Assembly (NCBI GenBank): GCA_022925895.1
Contig: JAKSYS010000345.1
Location: 1 to 63,335, forward strand
Direction: 5' to 3'
DNA: 63,335 nucleotides
DNA from: Fragilaria crotonensis
Lineage: Eukaryota > Bacillariophyta > Fragilariophyceae > Fragilariales > Fragilariaceae
Shown: positions 32,747 to 42,238 of the stretch, piece after piece
How positions within the stretch are numbered: the first letter of the stretch is position 1
How the letters are laid out: each line of letters opens with the position of its first letter
Notes under the pieces: model-generated
Told to the model about the DNA's origin: nothing
Database searches by the model: none
The model's input: only the letters and a program-made list of their open reading frames with translations
Translations under genes and position numbers: made by a program

Positions 32747-33511
32747 ATGAAGCTCTCTCTCGTCGCCCTTTCCCTCGGTTCTGCCGCAGCCTTTGGTCCT
32801 GCGGCCTTTGGTGTCGTTCGGACTACTACTGCTTCTACTTGTAGTACGATTCTCGGCATGGCCCAAATTCGTGGTCCATCGGAGAAGAGTCAAGAGCTCC
32901 GTTTCGGTTGGGATGGAACCACTGCCTTGGGCGGTGCCGTTGTGGATTCGCAACCAGCACGTATGCTCGAAGACATTCGTGCTGTCGGAGAAACAATCCC
33001 CGATGAATGTGAAGTCTTTAATGCCAATGTCGAGATGAATGCGGACGATCTCAAGTTTGAAGATGTCATGGAGTTGATTGATACTCATTACGAATCGCAA
33101 TTGTTGGAGTTTAAGAACGGAGATATTCTTAACAAGCAAGGAGAGAATGAAGGGTCTGCCAAGCTCTTGTCCTATGCAGCACTCTCGAATATGGATAAGG
33201 ACACGACTCTCAAGGTAGGTTTTCTTGATGTTTCGACGTCCTACAGACGTTGTGACAACGACCGATAGATCGCTCGCCTTACCAACAGACAGCATCTAAC
33301 CCGATTCTATTGTTCCTTCTCTACCGTCTAGCTTTGGGGTCAATACTACCGAGAAGTCCTGGCCGACAAGGACGGCACGTCTCACCAAAACATTCGCAAC
33401 TTCATGAAGTACGGCTGGGATGGTGTCCCTTTCGAGAATGGTATTGCCTTGACTAAGAAAGCTGTTGGTGAGAGTGACTGGGATGCTTTTGCCGAATCAT
33501 GGATTCCATAA
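32747..33511 (+). CDS. HopJ-family protein, plastid-targeted, two exons
   Basis: Exon 1 is 32747-33214 and exon 2 is 33332-33511. The 117-bp intron starts GTAGGT and ends CGTCTAG, joining DKDTTLK to LWGQYYREVL. The product has 215 residues. The presequence MKLSLVALSLGSAAAFGPAA carries an AAAFGP motif, a classic diatom plastid signal. The mature part matches the HopJ type III effector family: VMELIDTHYESQLLEFKNGD, ENEGSAKLLSYAALS, then HQNIRNFMKYGWDGVPFE. The family is named for a Pseudomonas syringae effector but is widespread in bacteria and algae, with no known biochemical activity. The stop is 35 bp from the convergent neighbour's stop. Confidence 0.85.
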
Positions 33512-33546
33512 GTACGATACAACGACGTCGTTGTGGTAGAATGTAT

Positions 33547-35256
33547 TTAGACTGAAGCTGGGACCAAACCCTGGCCATCTGTAGCAGTACTACTAGCAGT
33601 CATACCAGTGACGTACTCTCGAATCGCTTTGAGATTGGTGCACATATCCTTGGCGATTCGTCCCTCCACCAATGAAACAGGCAAATACGCCCGTGGCGAA
33701 ACCTCCACGGCATACGTGAGTCTCATGGCCTCTTGTCCTTCTGGCGCACAACCGGGCAGGGGTTGCATGCGCCAGACTCCCTGGTAGAGTCGAAATTCTC
33801 CATCATCGCCTTCAATGCTTTGCATAGAAATGTCGCGCGAGGGTAACCTCGAAACAGCGAATGGGCGGGGAAATCGGTACCGCGTGAGCTTGATCTTGGC
33901 ATTTTCCAGGGCACGGTCCTCGCGGGTTTTGCCGGCAAACACGTCGTCGCGAAAGTGTGCCATGTCCGGTAGGCCGTGGGGCCATTCGCGAACTTCGAGA
34001 GTTGTCCGTGCGGAAAAGTTGATGCCAACTACTTTGGCACCACCGACTTGTTTCAGAAGGGCGCCCTTGAGTTGTTTCGAAATGGTTTGGCACTGTTCTT
34101 CGTCTGAGAGGGACGTGTCCACAACGATCTGATCCACTGGCGTGCCTTTAAATTCGGCCAACACTTCGTTAACGGTCAAGTTAGGTACGACATTCTGCAA
34201 GTTGGCATAGTCGGTAAGCAAGTTCCAAACAACGTCCACGCCAACTGGAATGTCGATACCGGCGTATATCCGTCTCGAATTCTCAGGCGCCTTCTCGACC
34301 CGGACCACGGCTTCGCCGGGAACCAAACATAAGTCCTCAGCGATAAAGGGTGGGGTCATTTCACTTGACTGGTACCCAACGTCATCATACGACAAAGATA
34401 ACACATCATCTGATTCAGAATAATCAAATAGATCGGCCATGACAATTGTAGCCGCCTTTTTCTCCACGGCTGCAACCGCCTCTGCGGTCCCCTTGGCCTG
34501 TGCGCGAGCTGCTGCTTCGACTGCTTGAACGGCCTGCGTCGCTTGGGCCTTGGCATCCTGCAACGACCGACGAGCCCTGACGAGTGCCTCCTCCATTTCC
34601 AACAGGGATGCCTCCATGGGAGCGAAGGCTTCTTGTACTAAATCTACGGCGTCCATTACCATCCTGGGACTGACGTCGTTTTCGTCATCGTCATCAATAT
34701 CGATAAAGTGGGGTGAAGCATTTCCACTGCGTGTTCTCGTCATGACTTCTTCAACTGCCATGTCGACGGCATCGACAGTGGCTTCTCGAATGACAGATGC
34801 AATGGCCAGGGGCATGGGAACGGCCGCGGCAATGGGCCGCAGAACCATGTTTTTCGCAAACCTGCTGAGTTTGTTTCGGAAGCGCACCCTTTGATTCTCG
34901 TCATTGCTGGAACTCCGAAAAATACTTTTGCTGTTGATATTTTTGCTATCTGACGAGATCTCGTCGGTAGCGCTGCTGTTGTCGACCGCTTGGTCCTTCT
35001 TAGGGTCGTCGAACGATGGCTCAGGATCAGAGGTAGGGGACGATGAGAACCGGGGTTGGCCTCGTACATTTGACAAATGCCCAGCATGGTACCTTCGAGC
35101 GGAGGGAAGTCCTTGCATCGACGAGGTGGAGCAGGAGCAGTGCATTGCTGCAGAGAACCCGTCGACCAGTCCAATTCCATCCAACAGCTGCAGCAGCAGC
35201 AGCAACAAGATTGCTCCATTGACACCAGCAATCGTATCTGTGAATGGGAATCTCAT
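33547..35256 (-). CDS. SRPBCC (START/polyketide cyclase-like) protein, predicted plastid
   Basis: A single-exon ORF of 569 residues. An N-terminal signal peptide (residues 12-34) ends near VDGFSAAM, so plastid targeting is likely. A disordered acidic region and an Ala/Gln-rich coiled segment (about 215-275) follow. The C-terminal 250 residues are an SRPBCC fold: IPVGVDVVWNLLTDYANLQN is the typical helix, then VNEVL and ARTTLEVREWPHGLP. The end (LPVSLVEGRIAKDMCTNLKA) matches plastid and cyanobacterial polyketide cyclase/dehydrase proteins. These bind lipids or other hydrophobic ligands; the ligand here is unknown. Confidence 0.75.
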   Translation of the reverse strand: MRFPFTDTIAGVNGAILLLLLLQLLDGIGLVDGFSAAMHCSCSTSSMQGLPSARRYHAGHLSNVRGQPRFSSSPTSDPEPSFDDPKKDQAVDNSSATDEISSDSKNINSKSIFRSSSNDENQRVRFRNKLSRFAKNMVLRPIAAAVPMPLAIASVIREATVDAVDMAVEEVMTRTRSGNASPHFIDIDDDDENDVSPRMVMDAVDLVQEAFAPMEASLLEMEEALVRARRSLQDAKAQATQAVQAVEAAARAQAKGTAEAVAAVEKKAATIVMADLFDYSESDDVLSLSYDDVGYQSSEMTPPFIAEDLCLVPGEAVVRVEKAPENSRRIYAGIDIPVGVDVVWNLLTDYANLQNVVPNLTVNEVLAEFKGTPVDQIVVDTSLSDEEQCQTISKQLKGALLKQVGGAKVVGINFSARTTLEVREWPHGLPDMAHFRDDVFAGKTREDRALENAKIKLTRYRFPRPFAVSRLPSRDISMQSIEGDDGEFRLYQGVWRMQPLPGCAPEGQEAMRLTYAVEVSPRAYLPVSLVEGRIAKDMCTNLKAIREYVTGMTASSTATDGQGLVPASV

Positions 35257-36839
35257 GTTTTTGGCGGAAACTTGTGAAGACTACGATTAAATGGGTTGTG
35301 CCTGGATGAGCGATCACGCTGGTTATCACTTTCAACAGCAAGAAGTGAGTGTACCCAGCAGGATCACATCCGGATCAACGATGTTGACACCTGTTTCACG
35401 TTTCATGGCTCACGTGTAGAAAACCTTGAACGACGTCCCTCGCCACAACATCCGAGTTGACCGAGTACGAGTACCGGTAGACTCTACCAGTACTCTGGGA
35501 GTGTGCCAGTCATGAGCCGTATTCATTCATGTCCCAGTGTGCGTCTTGATCCGCCCAACGTTTTTCCATGGTCAGCAGCAGACATCTTTTGTGAGCAGAT
35601 TTCTTTTGTCAGCAGGATCTGTCAGCAGATTTCTTTATGAAAAATTATCATTTTTGTCAGCAGATTCTGTAAGCAGATTTCTCTATTCTTATGCAGTTAT
35701 CATTTTTGTCAGCAGCAGATTCTGTCAGCAGCGTTCCCAATTCAGCAGTTCTTGTTTTTGTCACAAGATTCTGTCAGCACATTTATATAGTGAGCAGTCA
35801 TATTTCAACAGAGATTCTGTTGACAGATTTCTCTTGTCATCCGATTTGTATACATTGAACTGAATGGGAGTCAGCACTACTGGTACCGCTTGATGACATG
35901 TTAAGGTCAAAAACACCACTTGTTCTTAAAGCATGTTTTTCAGGAGGAGTGTCCATCATCAGAAGTTTTTCTTTTCCTAAGCAGGCAGCCAGATTGTGTA
36001 AAAAGATGTTTCATGTCAAGGGATTTTGTTTTTGTCAGCAGATTCAGTAAGAAGATTATTGTAGTCAGCAAATTCTATACTAACAAGCATGTTTTCTTCA
36101 TCAGCAGATTTACTTTTATCAGCAAAGTTCTTTTGATGTGTCACCAAAAAGATGCTCACACCAACATATTGAGTTTTGCGCCAACCTGTTTCATGACTGA
36201 AGCAGTTTCTCCTCTGGCTGGCACACATGTTTGCTTCAATCACAATTGCACTAGTTCTTTTGCCGGATCTTCCAAGAAGCAGAGGTAGTCGTAGCATGTT
36301 AGTAGGTTGTTATGCGCACACATTTTAAAAGTTTTTCATGCAAAAAGTTTTTATGTTTCACTTAGAACCAATAACGCCAGCCAAAACAAGGCAATGACAT
36401 CATTCAATATCTCAATGAATTTCTGCTATGCCACGACCAGTACAAGATTGAGGATTCAATGATTGTAGTAGCATACTAGTATAGAATTGTGAGGAGAATA
36501 TGCATACGCAACTGAACAGAAATGATGGACTGGGAAGTGGGAAGCTTCGTGGAAAAGATGAATTGAGTTGGAACACGCTTTAATAATTGATTTTGGTTCT
36601 TAGCAGTTGCTTTTAGGTGGTACCGGTATCCACCTTAACCTTTAGGTATGCAGTGGAATACTGTGCATACAGAAGGACAAGATTCCACCGTCAAGCACGG
36701 ACAGGAAAAAGATTCCTCGTTGTCACAACACGCACGGCGCCGTCAATTCTCATCGCGGAGAAAACATTCGTGTCACCGCAATGCATGTTTATTTTATGTG
36801 TGTTGAAAGTGTTACGACAGCCTTCACTACTAGAGCCTG
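35257..36839. other. Intergenic with imperfect tandem repeats
   Basis: About 1.6 kb without a convincing gene. Positions 35580-36130 are built of many imperfect copies of TTTTTGTCAGCAGATTCTGT and AGCAGATTTCT, with a longer period of about 60 bp visible at 35650-35740. The small ORFs across it simply follow the repeat. Confidence 0.5.
35580..36130. repeat. Imperfect GTCAGCAGATT tandem repeat
   Basis: More than ten variants of GTCAGCAGATTCTG spread over 550 bp with irregular spacing, partly as a 60-bp higher-order unit. Confidence 0.7.
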
Positions 36840-36845
36840 AACCCT

Positions 36846-37735
36846 GATGAAAATTGTACTTTATTGTACTTTTGTACTTTCAAAAGTACAAAACCCGGAA
36901 ATTAGACCCGGAAATGATGTACTTTTGTTTCCGGGTTTTGTACTTTCAAAAGTACAAAAAGACAATAACATTTTCAATAACATTTTCGATGTTAGGCGAA
37001 CCCGGATTGTACTTTATGTACTTTTTGCAAGATTTGGCGTGTGTTGTCGTTTGTCGTAAAACTTTTGTCGGGACTTACTTGCTTCTATGTATGACACTAT
37101 GCAGTACATCAGCACCCGTTGATACAGTCATAGCAGTACAACAACGAAACATTGCATCATGTCGTTGGAAAAGAAATGGCGTGCCCATGCAGAAGTTTAC
37201 ATCTGAAAAGCTGCGAGTGCCACTACAATGAGACAATGCTGTTCATATACAACACAACTCTATAGTGGCGACAACCACCGATGCAATTTCCGTTTCTACT
37301 ACAAATTTGACGACGAACAACGACGCCTATTTGCTACTAGTATGATCATGTGAGTGCACGATCCGTAATATTTGACGGATCGTGACAATTAGCTAGTATG
37401 GTGCGGTTCTTCGCCTTGTTTCACGGGACCGTTGCACAGTGAAGATCCAAGAGGAGCGAGGGTATGATTGGTTTGCACAATCTCCTGGTGATGTGATGAG
37501 CAGTGAGCAGGAAGTCATGAGTGGTGTGGGTGATCTTGTTTGCGCCTCACAGTTTTGACGGGCGCATATTCAGCTGAATGACACATGAACCCCAAAACGT
37601 GTACCGAAACGAAATTGCATAACGTAGAACTTTCTTTTGCCCTTCCGGGTGAGACCCATTGTACTTTTTGTACTTTGTCCTACAAAAGTACAAAGTACAA
37701 AAAGTAAAAAGTACAAATTTCATCCGGATAATGTG
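36846..37735. repeat. GTACTTT-rich palindromes facing each other, possible MITE
   Basis: A hairpin at 36870-36959 has 32-bp arms (36870-36901 and 36928-36959) with two mismatches. A second at 37663-37705 has perfect 16-bp arms of ACTTTTTGTACTTTGT. Outer sequences also pair in inverted order: GATGAAAATTGTACTTT at 36847 and the reverse complement of 37715-37731, GATGAAATTTGTACTTT. That suggests one element of about 890 bp with inverted termini. No transposase and no clear target duplication is seen. Confidence 0.5.
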
Positions 37736-37775
37736 CACCCTAAAGCTTACCTGGTACTCCAGTACATCTTAAATG

Positions 37776-38056
37776 CTACAGCCTACAGCCTAAAGCCTAA
37801 AGCCTACAGCCTAGTACAGCCTACAGCCTACAGCCTACAGCCTAGTACAGCCTAGTACAGCCTACAGCCTAGTACAGGCTACAGACTGTACAGCCTACAG
37901 CCTACAGCCTACAGCCTACAGCCTACAGCCTACAGCCTACAGCCTACAGCCTACAGCCTACAGCCTACAGACTACAGCCTACAGCCTACAGCCTACAGCC
38001 TACAGCCTACAGCCTACAGCCTACAGCCTACAGCCTACAGCCTACAGCCTACAGCC
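37776..38056. repeat. 7-bp minisatellite (ACAGCCT)n, left part
   Basis: About 36 copies of ACAGCCT with variants (AAAGCCT, AGTACAGCCT) ending exactly at the TA target of the DDE transposon. The array resumes on the far side at 41612. Confidence 0.9.
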
Positions 38057-38058
38057 TA

Positions 38059-41000
38059 TGGCTGGTTTCACGTCAAAGAAACCTGGCGCAGGCTGCAGTA
38101 CAGATTGTACACTAGAGAAAATTATTTGCGCCTGTGACGTCACGTTTAGAACAAGATATTGTCGTGCTGGAAGCAAGCGTTCCACAATGATATTGCACGC
38201 CGTTGTTTGCAACACCTCCACTCTTTACAATCAACCCAGCCCTGCCAGGAGCCTTCTCAATATACTTGATAAGCCAACTGACTAAGTGAGGTTGATTGCA
38301 CTCATGTCTGACAAAGGCATCCACACCATTTTGTTCAGGGCTGTCATGTTGCTTCGTGCCGATGACATGTATGGGCCTCGAATGTCAAATTGTTGGCTTC
38401 CTGCTGCAACTTGGGTAGAAGCAATACGGAAGTCTGGTCACATTGATGCCTCTCTCATAATTGACGTACGAAAATTTAATACCGCGATGTCCAAGTCAAG
38501 TTTATTTGGAGAACTCATGACAAGGTTTGACGGGTCAAACGCGACTGGCGTGTTCCGTATCAATTATCAACACCAATACTTCTACTATTTCACCGAGGAA
38601 ACAAGACAGGTGGCTTACCCGCGCCCTTTAGATGGTACATGGAAGGAAAGGGTCCTCCAATATGCTGCAAATGTTCTTGTAATTCCATCAACAAGAGGGA
38701 GACTGAATACTGTCGAAAATCCACCAGTACTGCCGACAACGAGAGTTGGGCATCCTGGCACCGATGAAAATGATAATACTTCCCCCCTTAAGCGCCAGAG
38801 GGTTGAGTGTCCTGCTGATTCATCTTGTTTGTATTGGCCAGAAAGTCCGGAAGCGTATCAGCTCTTCAGACCGAGGGAGTACAGTGGTGAAGGTGCCAAT
38901 ATCAGCGACAGTAGTGAAACGATGACTAATGAAAGTCCCCAGGAGGCCTTGGAGCGACGTATCATTCAGCTTCAGGCCGTACATGAGAGTGAAGATAGCT
39001 GGCGTGGTATTGTGAAAGGCGGAGACCCCGACAATATCTGTACAAAGGCAGAAGTCTTTGAGATTCGACAAAGGGCGATGTTTCTCTGTTTAGCTTACCA
39101 ACTCGCGCTTGCCAACATGAATGAATGGACGTGGCATCACTGCTGCAAAGTAGCTTGTCAAAGATTGAATAGTCTCGGGATGCATCAGGCTACTTTCTTC
39201 AAGACAATCGCCCAATGGAACATCATATTCAGGAAGCTCGAATGTTTTCCCCACCCAAACCCATACGTCCAATGTGGGAAGCGACCCTTGCCAAGGCTGC
39301 TGGAGATATTCCCCGATGCAAAAGACCAGATTGTTGCTTTCGGAGTCAGAAACTTAGCAACCCTAACAATAGAAGGTTTACACGACTTCATTGTTTCTAC
39401 CGTGATACCGAGACTTGCATCAGAATGGCAGAAGGACGAGGAGGTCGCAGAGGAAGCGGATACTAGTACCACTAGTAGAACTACCACGGGCGACACATTG
39501 CAACCTGCCGAGAACAACCACAACAACCAAGAAATCCTTAATGGATTGTTTCTTCATGCTCATAAACTTGAAAAGATGAGCTTCTCAACGGCATGGCGCT
39601 GGATGCGTCTACTTGGCTTTCGGTACGATACGCGACGAAAGAGCTTTTACGTCGATGGTCACGAACGGGACGACGTTGTGGCAAATCGTACGCACTTCTG
39701 CAAGAACTATCTGACTGAGTTAGAACCCTATTGTAATCGTTGGATACAGGTTTCTATTAGTGAGGCTATGACTGTTACAGATTTGGATATCAGATTCGGT
39801 CACAGCTACTTTGACATCGTCCGCAATGAACAACGCATCGAATTCCACATCGACTACTGGAATCGTATCCGAGGAGGCGCCGATGCTGCTTTGCAAAGAA
39901 GACTGGAAGATATCAAAGCAACAACCAGCATACAAGTGCATTCAAAAGCAAGGAGCCGGCCAACCATGATTGTTGGACAAGATGAAAGTGTTTTCGCGCA
40001 ATATTTGTTGGGAGCAAAGACTTGGATCGGTCCCAAAGGTCAGAGACCGCTACTCCCGAAGTCCGAAGGAGATGGCTATATGTTGTCAGCATTTGTATCT
40101 AGAGAATTTGGATTTGGCAGACTGTTGACAAGCAATGAGTTAGCGAAGATTAATTCTGCAAGGCGATCAAGCACAGCAACTTACACCGATAAGCACGCAG
40201 CGATGGAGATTTTGGGAACTATCAACAAACCGGTCTTGACGGAATCTCCATTCGTAAAATACTTGTTTATTGGAATAAACAACGAAGGCTACTGGAACTC
40301 GTATCACATGAGTCTTCAGTTTGAAGACGTCGTTGATTGTTTGCAAATACTGTACCCGAATTTTGACTTGGTGTTCATGTTTGATCACAGTCAGGGCATG
40401 CTCGCCAACGCGAGCATGCACTTAGTGCTCAACAAATGTCGAAGTCCTATGGAGGAGCGCAGCCAGAATGAGAGATACGACAATCATGAAAGACGAGGGG
40501 TTTCTTGGTCCACACTTACCTTCACTACGTGTTGCGGACACTCAGTCCTTGGTTTTTCAAGTTGATGATGTCGGTCCATGGTATTTATCAGACCATCAGC
40601 AGAGAATTCAACGCCATGACCGACCGACAGGCAAAACCAAAGTTGTTGAAAAGTCCAAGAAGGTGCTTCTTGAGGCTCTGAAAGATAAGGGAGTGACGCT
40701 TCAACAGCAACGAGGGTATACGAAAAAAGAGCTTCAAGATTTTGCGAGGAACAATGGCATCGAAGTAGTTGACATTAAGGAACAGATTGCTCCCGGATGG
40801 GAGGGAAAGCCTAAAGGCCTCCTGCAAGTTCTGGGGGAGCGAGGACTTATTGACAGAGCGTCATTAGAACAATACACCCTCGAAGGAAGAAAAGATGCAA
40901 TCACCGGCATGGTGGACTTACGTTATTCGCTTCGACACCTTCTTGCCGAATGTCATGATTTCAAAGAAGAGGAAACCGCTCTTCAGTATCTAGGCTCGCA

Positions 41001-41609
41001 GCTTGGAGTTGTGGTTAATCTAACGCCAAAATTTCATGCCGAGTTGGCTGGCGAGGGCGTTGAGTACAGCTGGGCACATGCCAAAGCATTCTATCGACGC
41101 ATGCCATTGTCAAGGAAACGAGGTCGCGACAACTTTAAGCAGCTTGTCAAAGATTGCACGTGCCCTATAAATGTGCTTACAAAAGAGAGGATTGAGAAGT
41201 TTGCTTCACGGGCGCGGGCATATATATGCACTTACCATTATCTTGAACAACAGCAGCAGCAATCAGTTGCTGCGGCCACCGCCAGCAGTTTGACTCATGT
41301 GACTCCGATTCCAAATCACATCAAACAGGAACTCCTATACTCCGACATTGAAAGGGTGAAGAAAGACTTAAAGACTCACAGGTGTGTTCTTGACTTCGAC
41401 AGCGGCTTTGTTCATTCCGAATTGAAAACAACAAGTGCAAGGGTCGAAGGTGACGTACGACGATAATGAGAGTCACAACTGAATGGATTCATAAATGGAA
41501 AAGATATTGATTGCAGAATTATTCGGCGGAATTTTACTCTGGGATTTTGTATCCGTAGTATGAAACATACCAAGCTGTACGCGAGGATGGTTGAGAGTGA
41601 AACCAGCCA
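38059..41609 (+). mobile_element. DDE DNA transposon with TA target duplication, inserted in a minisatellite
   Basis: Perfect 13-bp terminal inverted repeats TGGCTGGTTTCAC (38059-38071) and its complement (41597-41609) are flanked by TA (38057-38058 and 41610-41611). The length is 3551 bp. The TA duplication is typical of Tc1/mariner-like elements, and one transposase gene fills the element. The same minisatellite family lies on both sides, so the host locus before insertion was a continuous array. Confidence 0.85.
38304..41466 (+). CDS. DDE transposase, interrupted by two one-base frame breaks
   Basis: The first ATG in the frame is 38304. A long N-terminal part of unknown fold precedes a DDE domain. 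Signatures are FYVDGHERDDVVANR, GQDESVFAQYLLG (first Asp), FMFDHSQGMLANASM (second Asp), KGLLQVLGERGLID, and PKFHAELAGEGVEYSW, which supplies the Glu. Near 40434 the frame slips so that KMSKSYGGAQP is read, and near 40470 it slips again to MRDTTIMKDEGF. Each slip is repaired by one added A. The rest runs to the stop at 41464-41466. This kind of transposase, with a VDGHER motif, is common in fungi and algae with TA-flanked elements. Confidence 0.75.
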
Positions 41610-41611
41610 TA

Positions 41612-41706
41612 CAGCCTAAAGGCCTACAGGCCTACAGGCCTACAGGCTACAGGCCTAAAAGCCTAAAGCCTAAAGCCTAAAGCCTAAAGCTTAAAGCTTA
41701 AAGCTT
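41612..41706. repeat. Right part of the split minisatellite (CCTAAAG/CCTACAGG variants)
   Basis: Units drift from AGGCCTACAGGCC to CCTAAAG and then AAAGCTT. It is the continuation of the 37776-38056 array beyond the transposon. From 41707 to the LTR at 41967 there is no gene. Confidence 0.8.
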
Positions 41707-41966
41707 ATACCTATAATGCCTAATGCTTTGTATATGCATTTGCCACGTTCCATCATACCAACGGAACGATATAGGTAGTGCCACTACATGTAACAGGTAT
41801 TAGAACATGGCAAAATCGAAGACTTGGAGTGTTTCGTTAGGCGAACGCGATCCACAGTTTTGAGAAAGGATTAAATCGTACCAGTAGCATATCTTAATTG
41901 TATTCATAGTAGCCAGGCCTCTTGGAAAAAAAAAATTGTTGTCAATAAGAACATACATCCTAATAT

Positions 41967-42097
41967 TGAGTTAAGTACAGCAAACAACGATAGACGAACT
42001 ATAACGGACGAGTTAGAGTTGTGAGCCCATGTGTACTCCACGGCCTTACTGTACTACTGGCTATTGTGTACTGTACTAGACCGTCTACCTTTTGTCA
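41967..42097 (-). repeat. 3' LTR of the copia element
   Basis: 131 bp, identical to 48433-48563. It contains five GTAC words. Confidence 0.9.
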
Positions 42098-42238
42098 GTC
42101 CCCTCGACCTAAGATGGGCACGTTGGACATGTTAGGTCGCCGGAGTAGACGATGATCTGAACGCCGAGATTTAGCAAACACCGCATGGGCATGCAAGGGA
42201 ACCCTTAATAACCTTCGGACCTCATCGGAGGGGGAACA

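Noticed and set aside
37776..38056. CCTACAG repeats as telomere-like or CRISPR array
   Set aside because: The 7-bp unit is not the CCCTAA telomere repeat, there are no spacers, and the array is split by a transposon in an internal locus.
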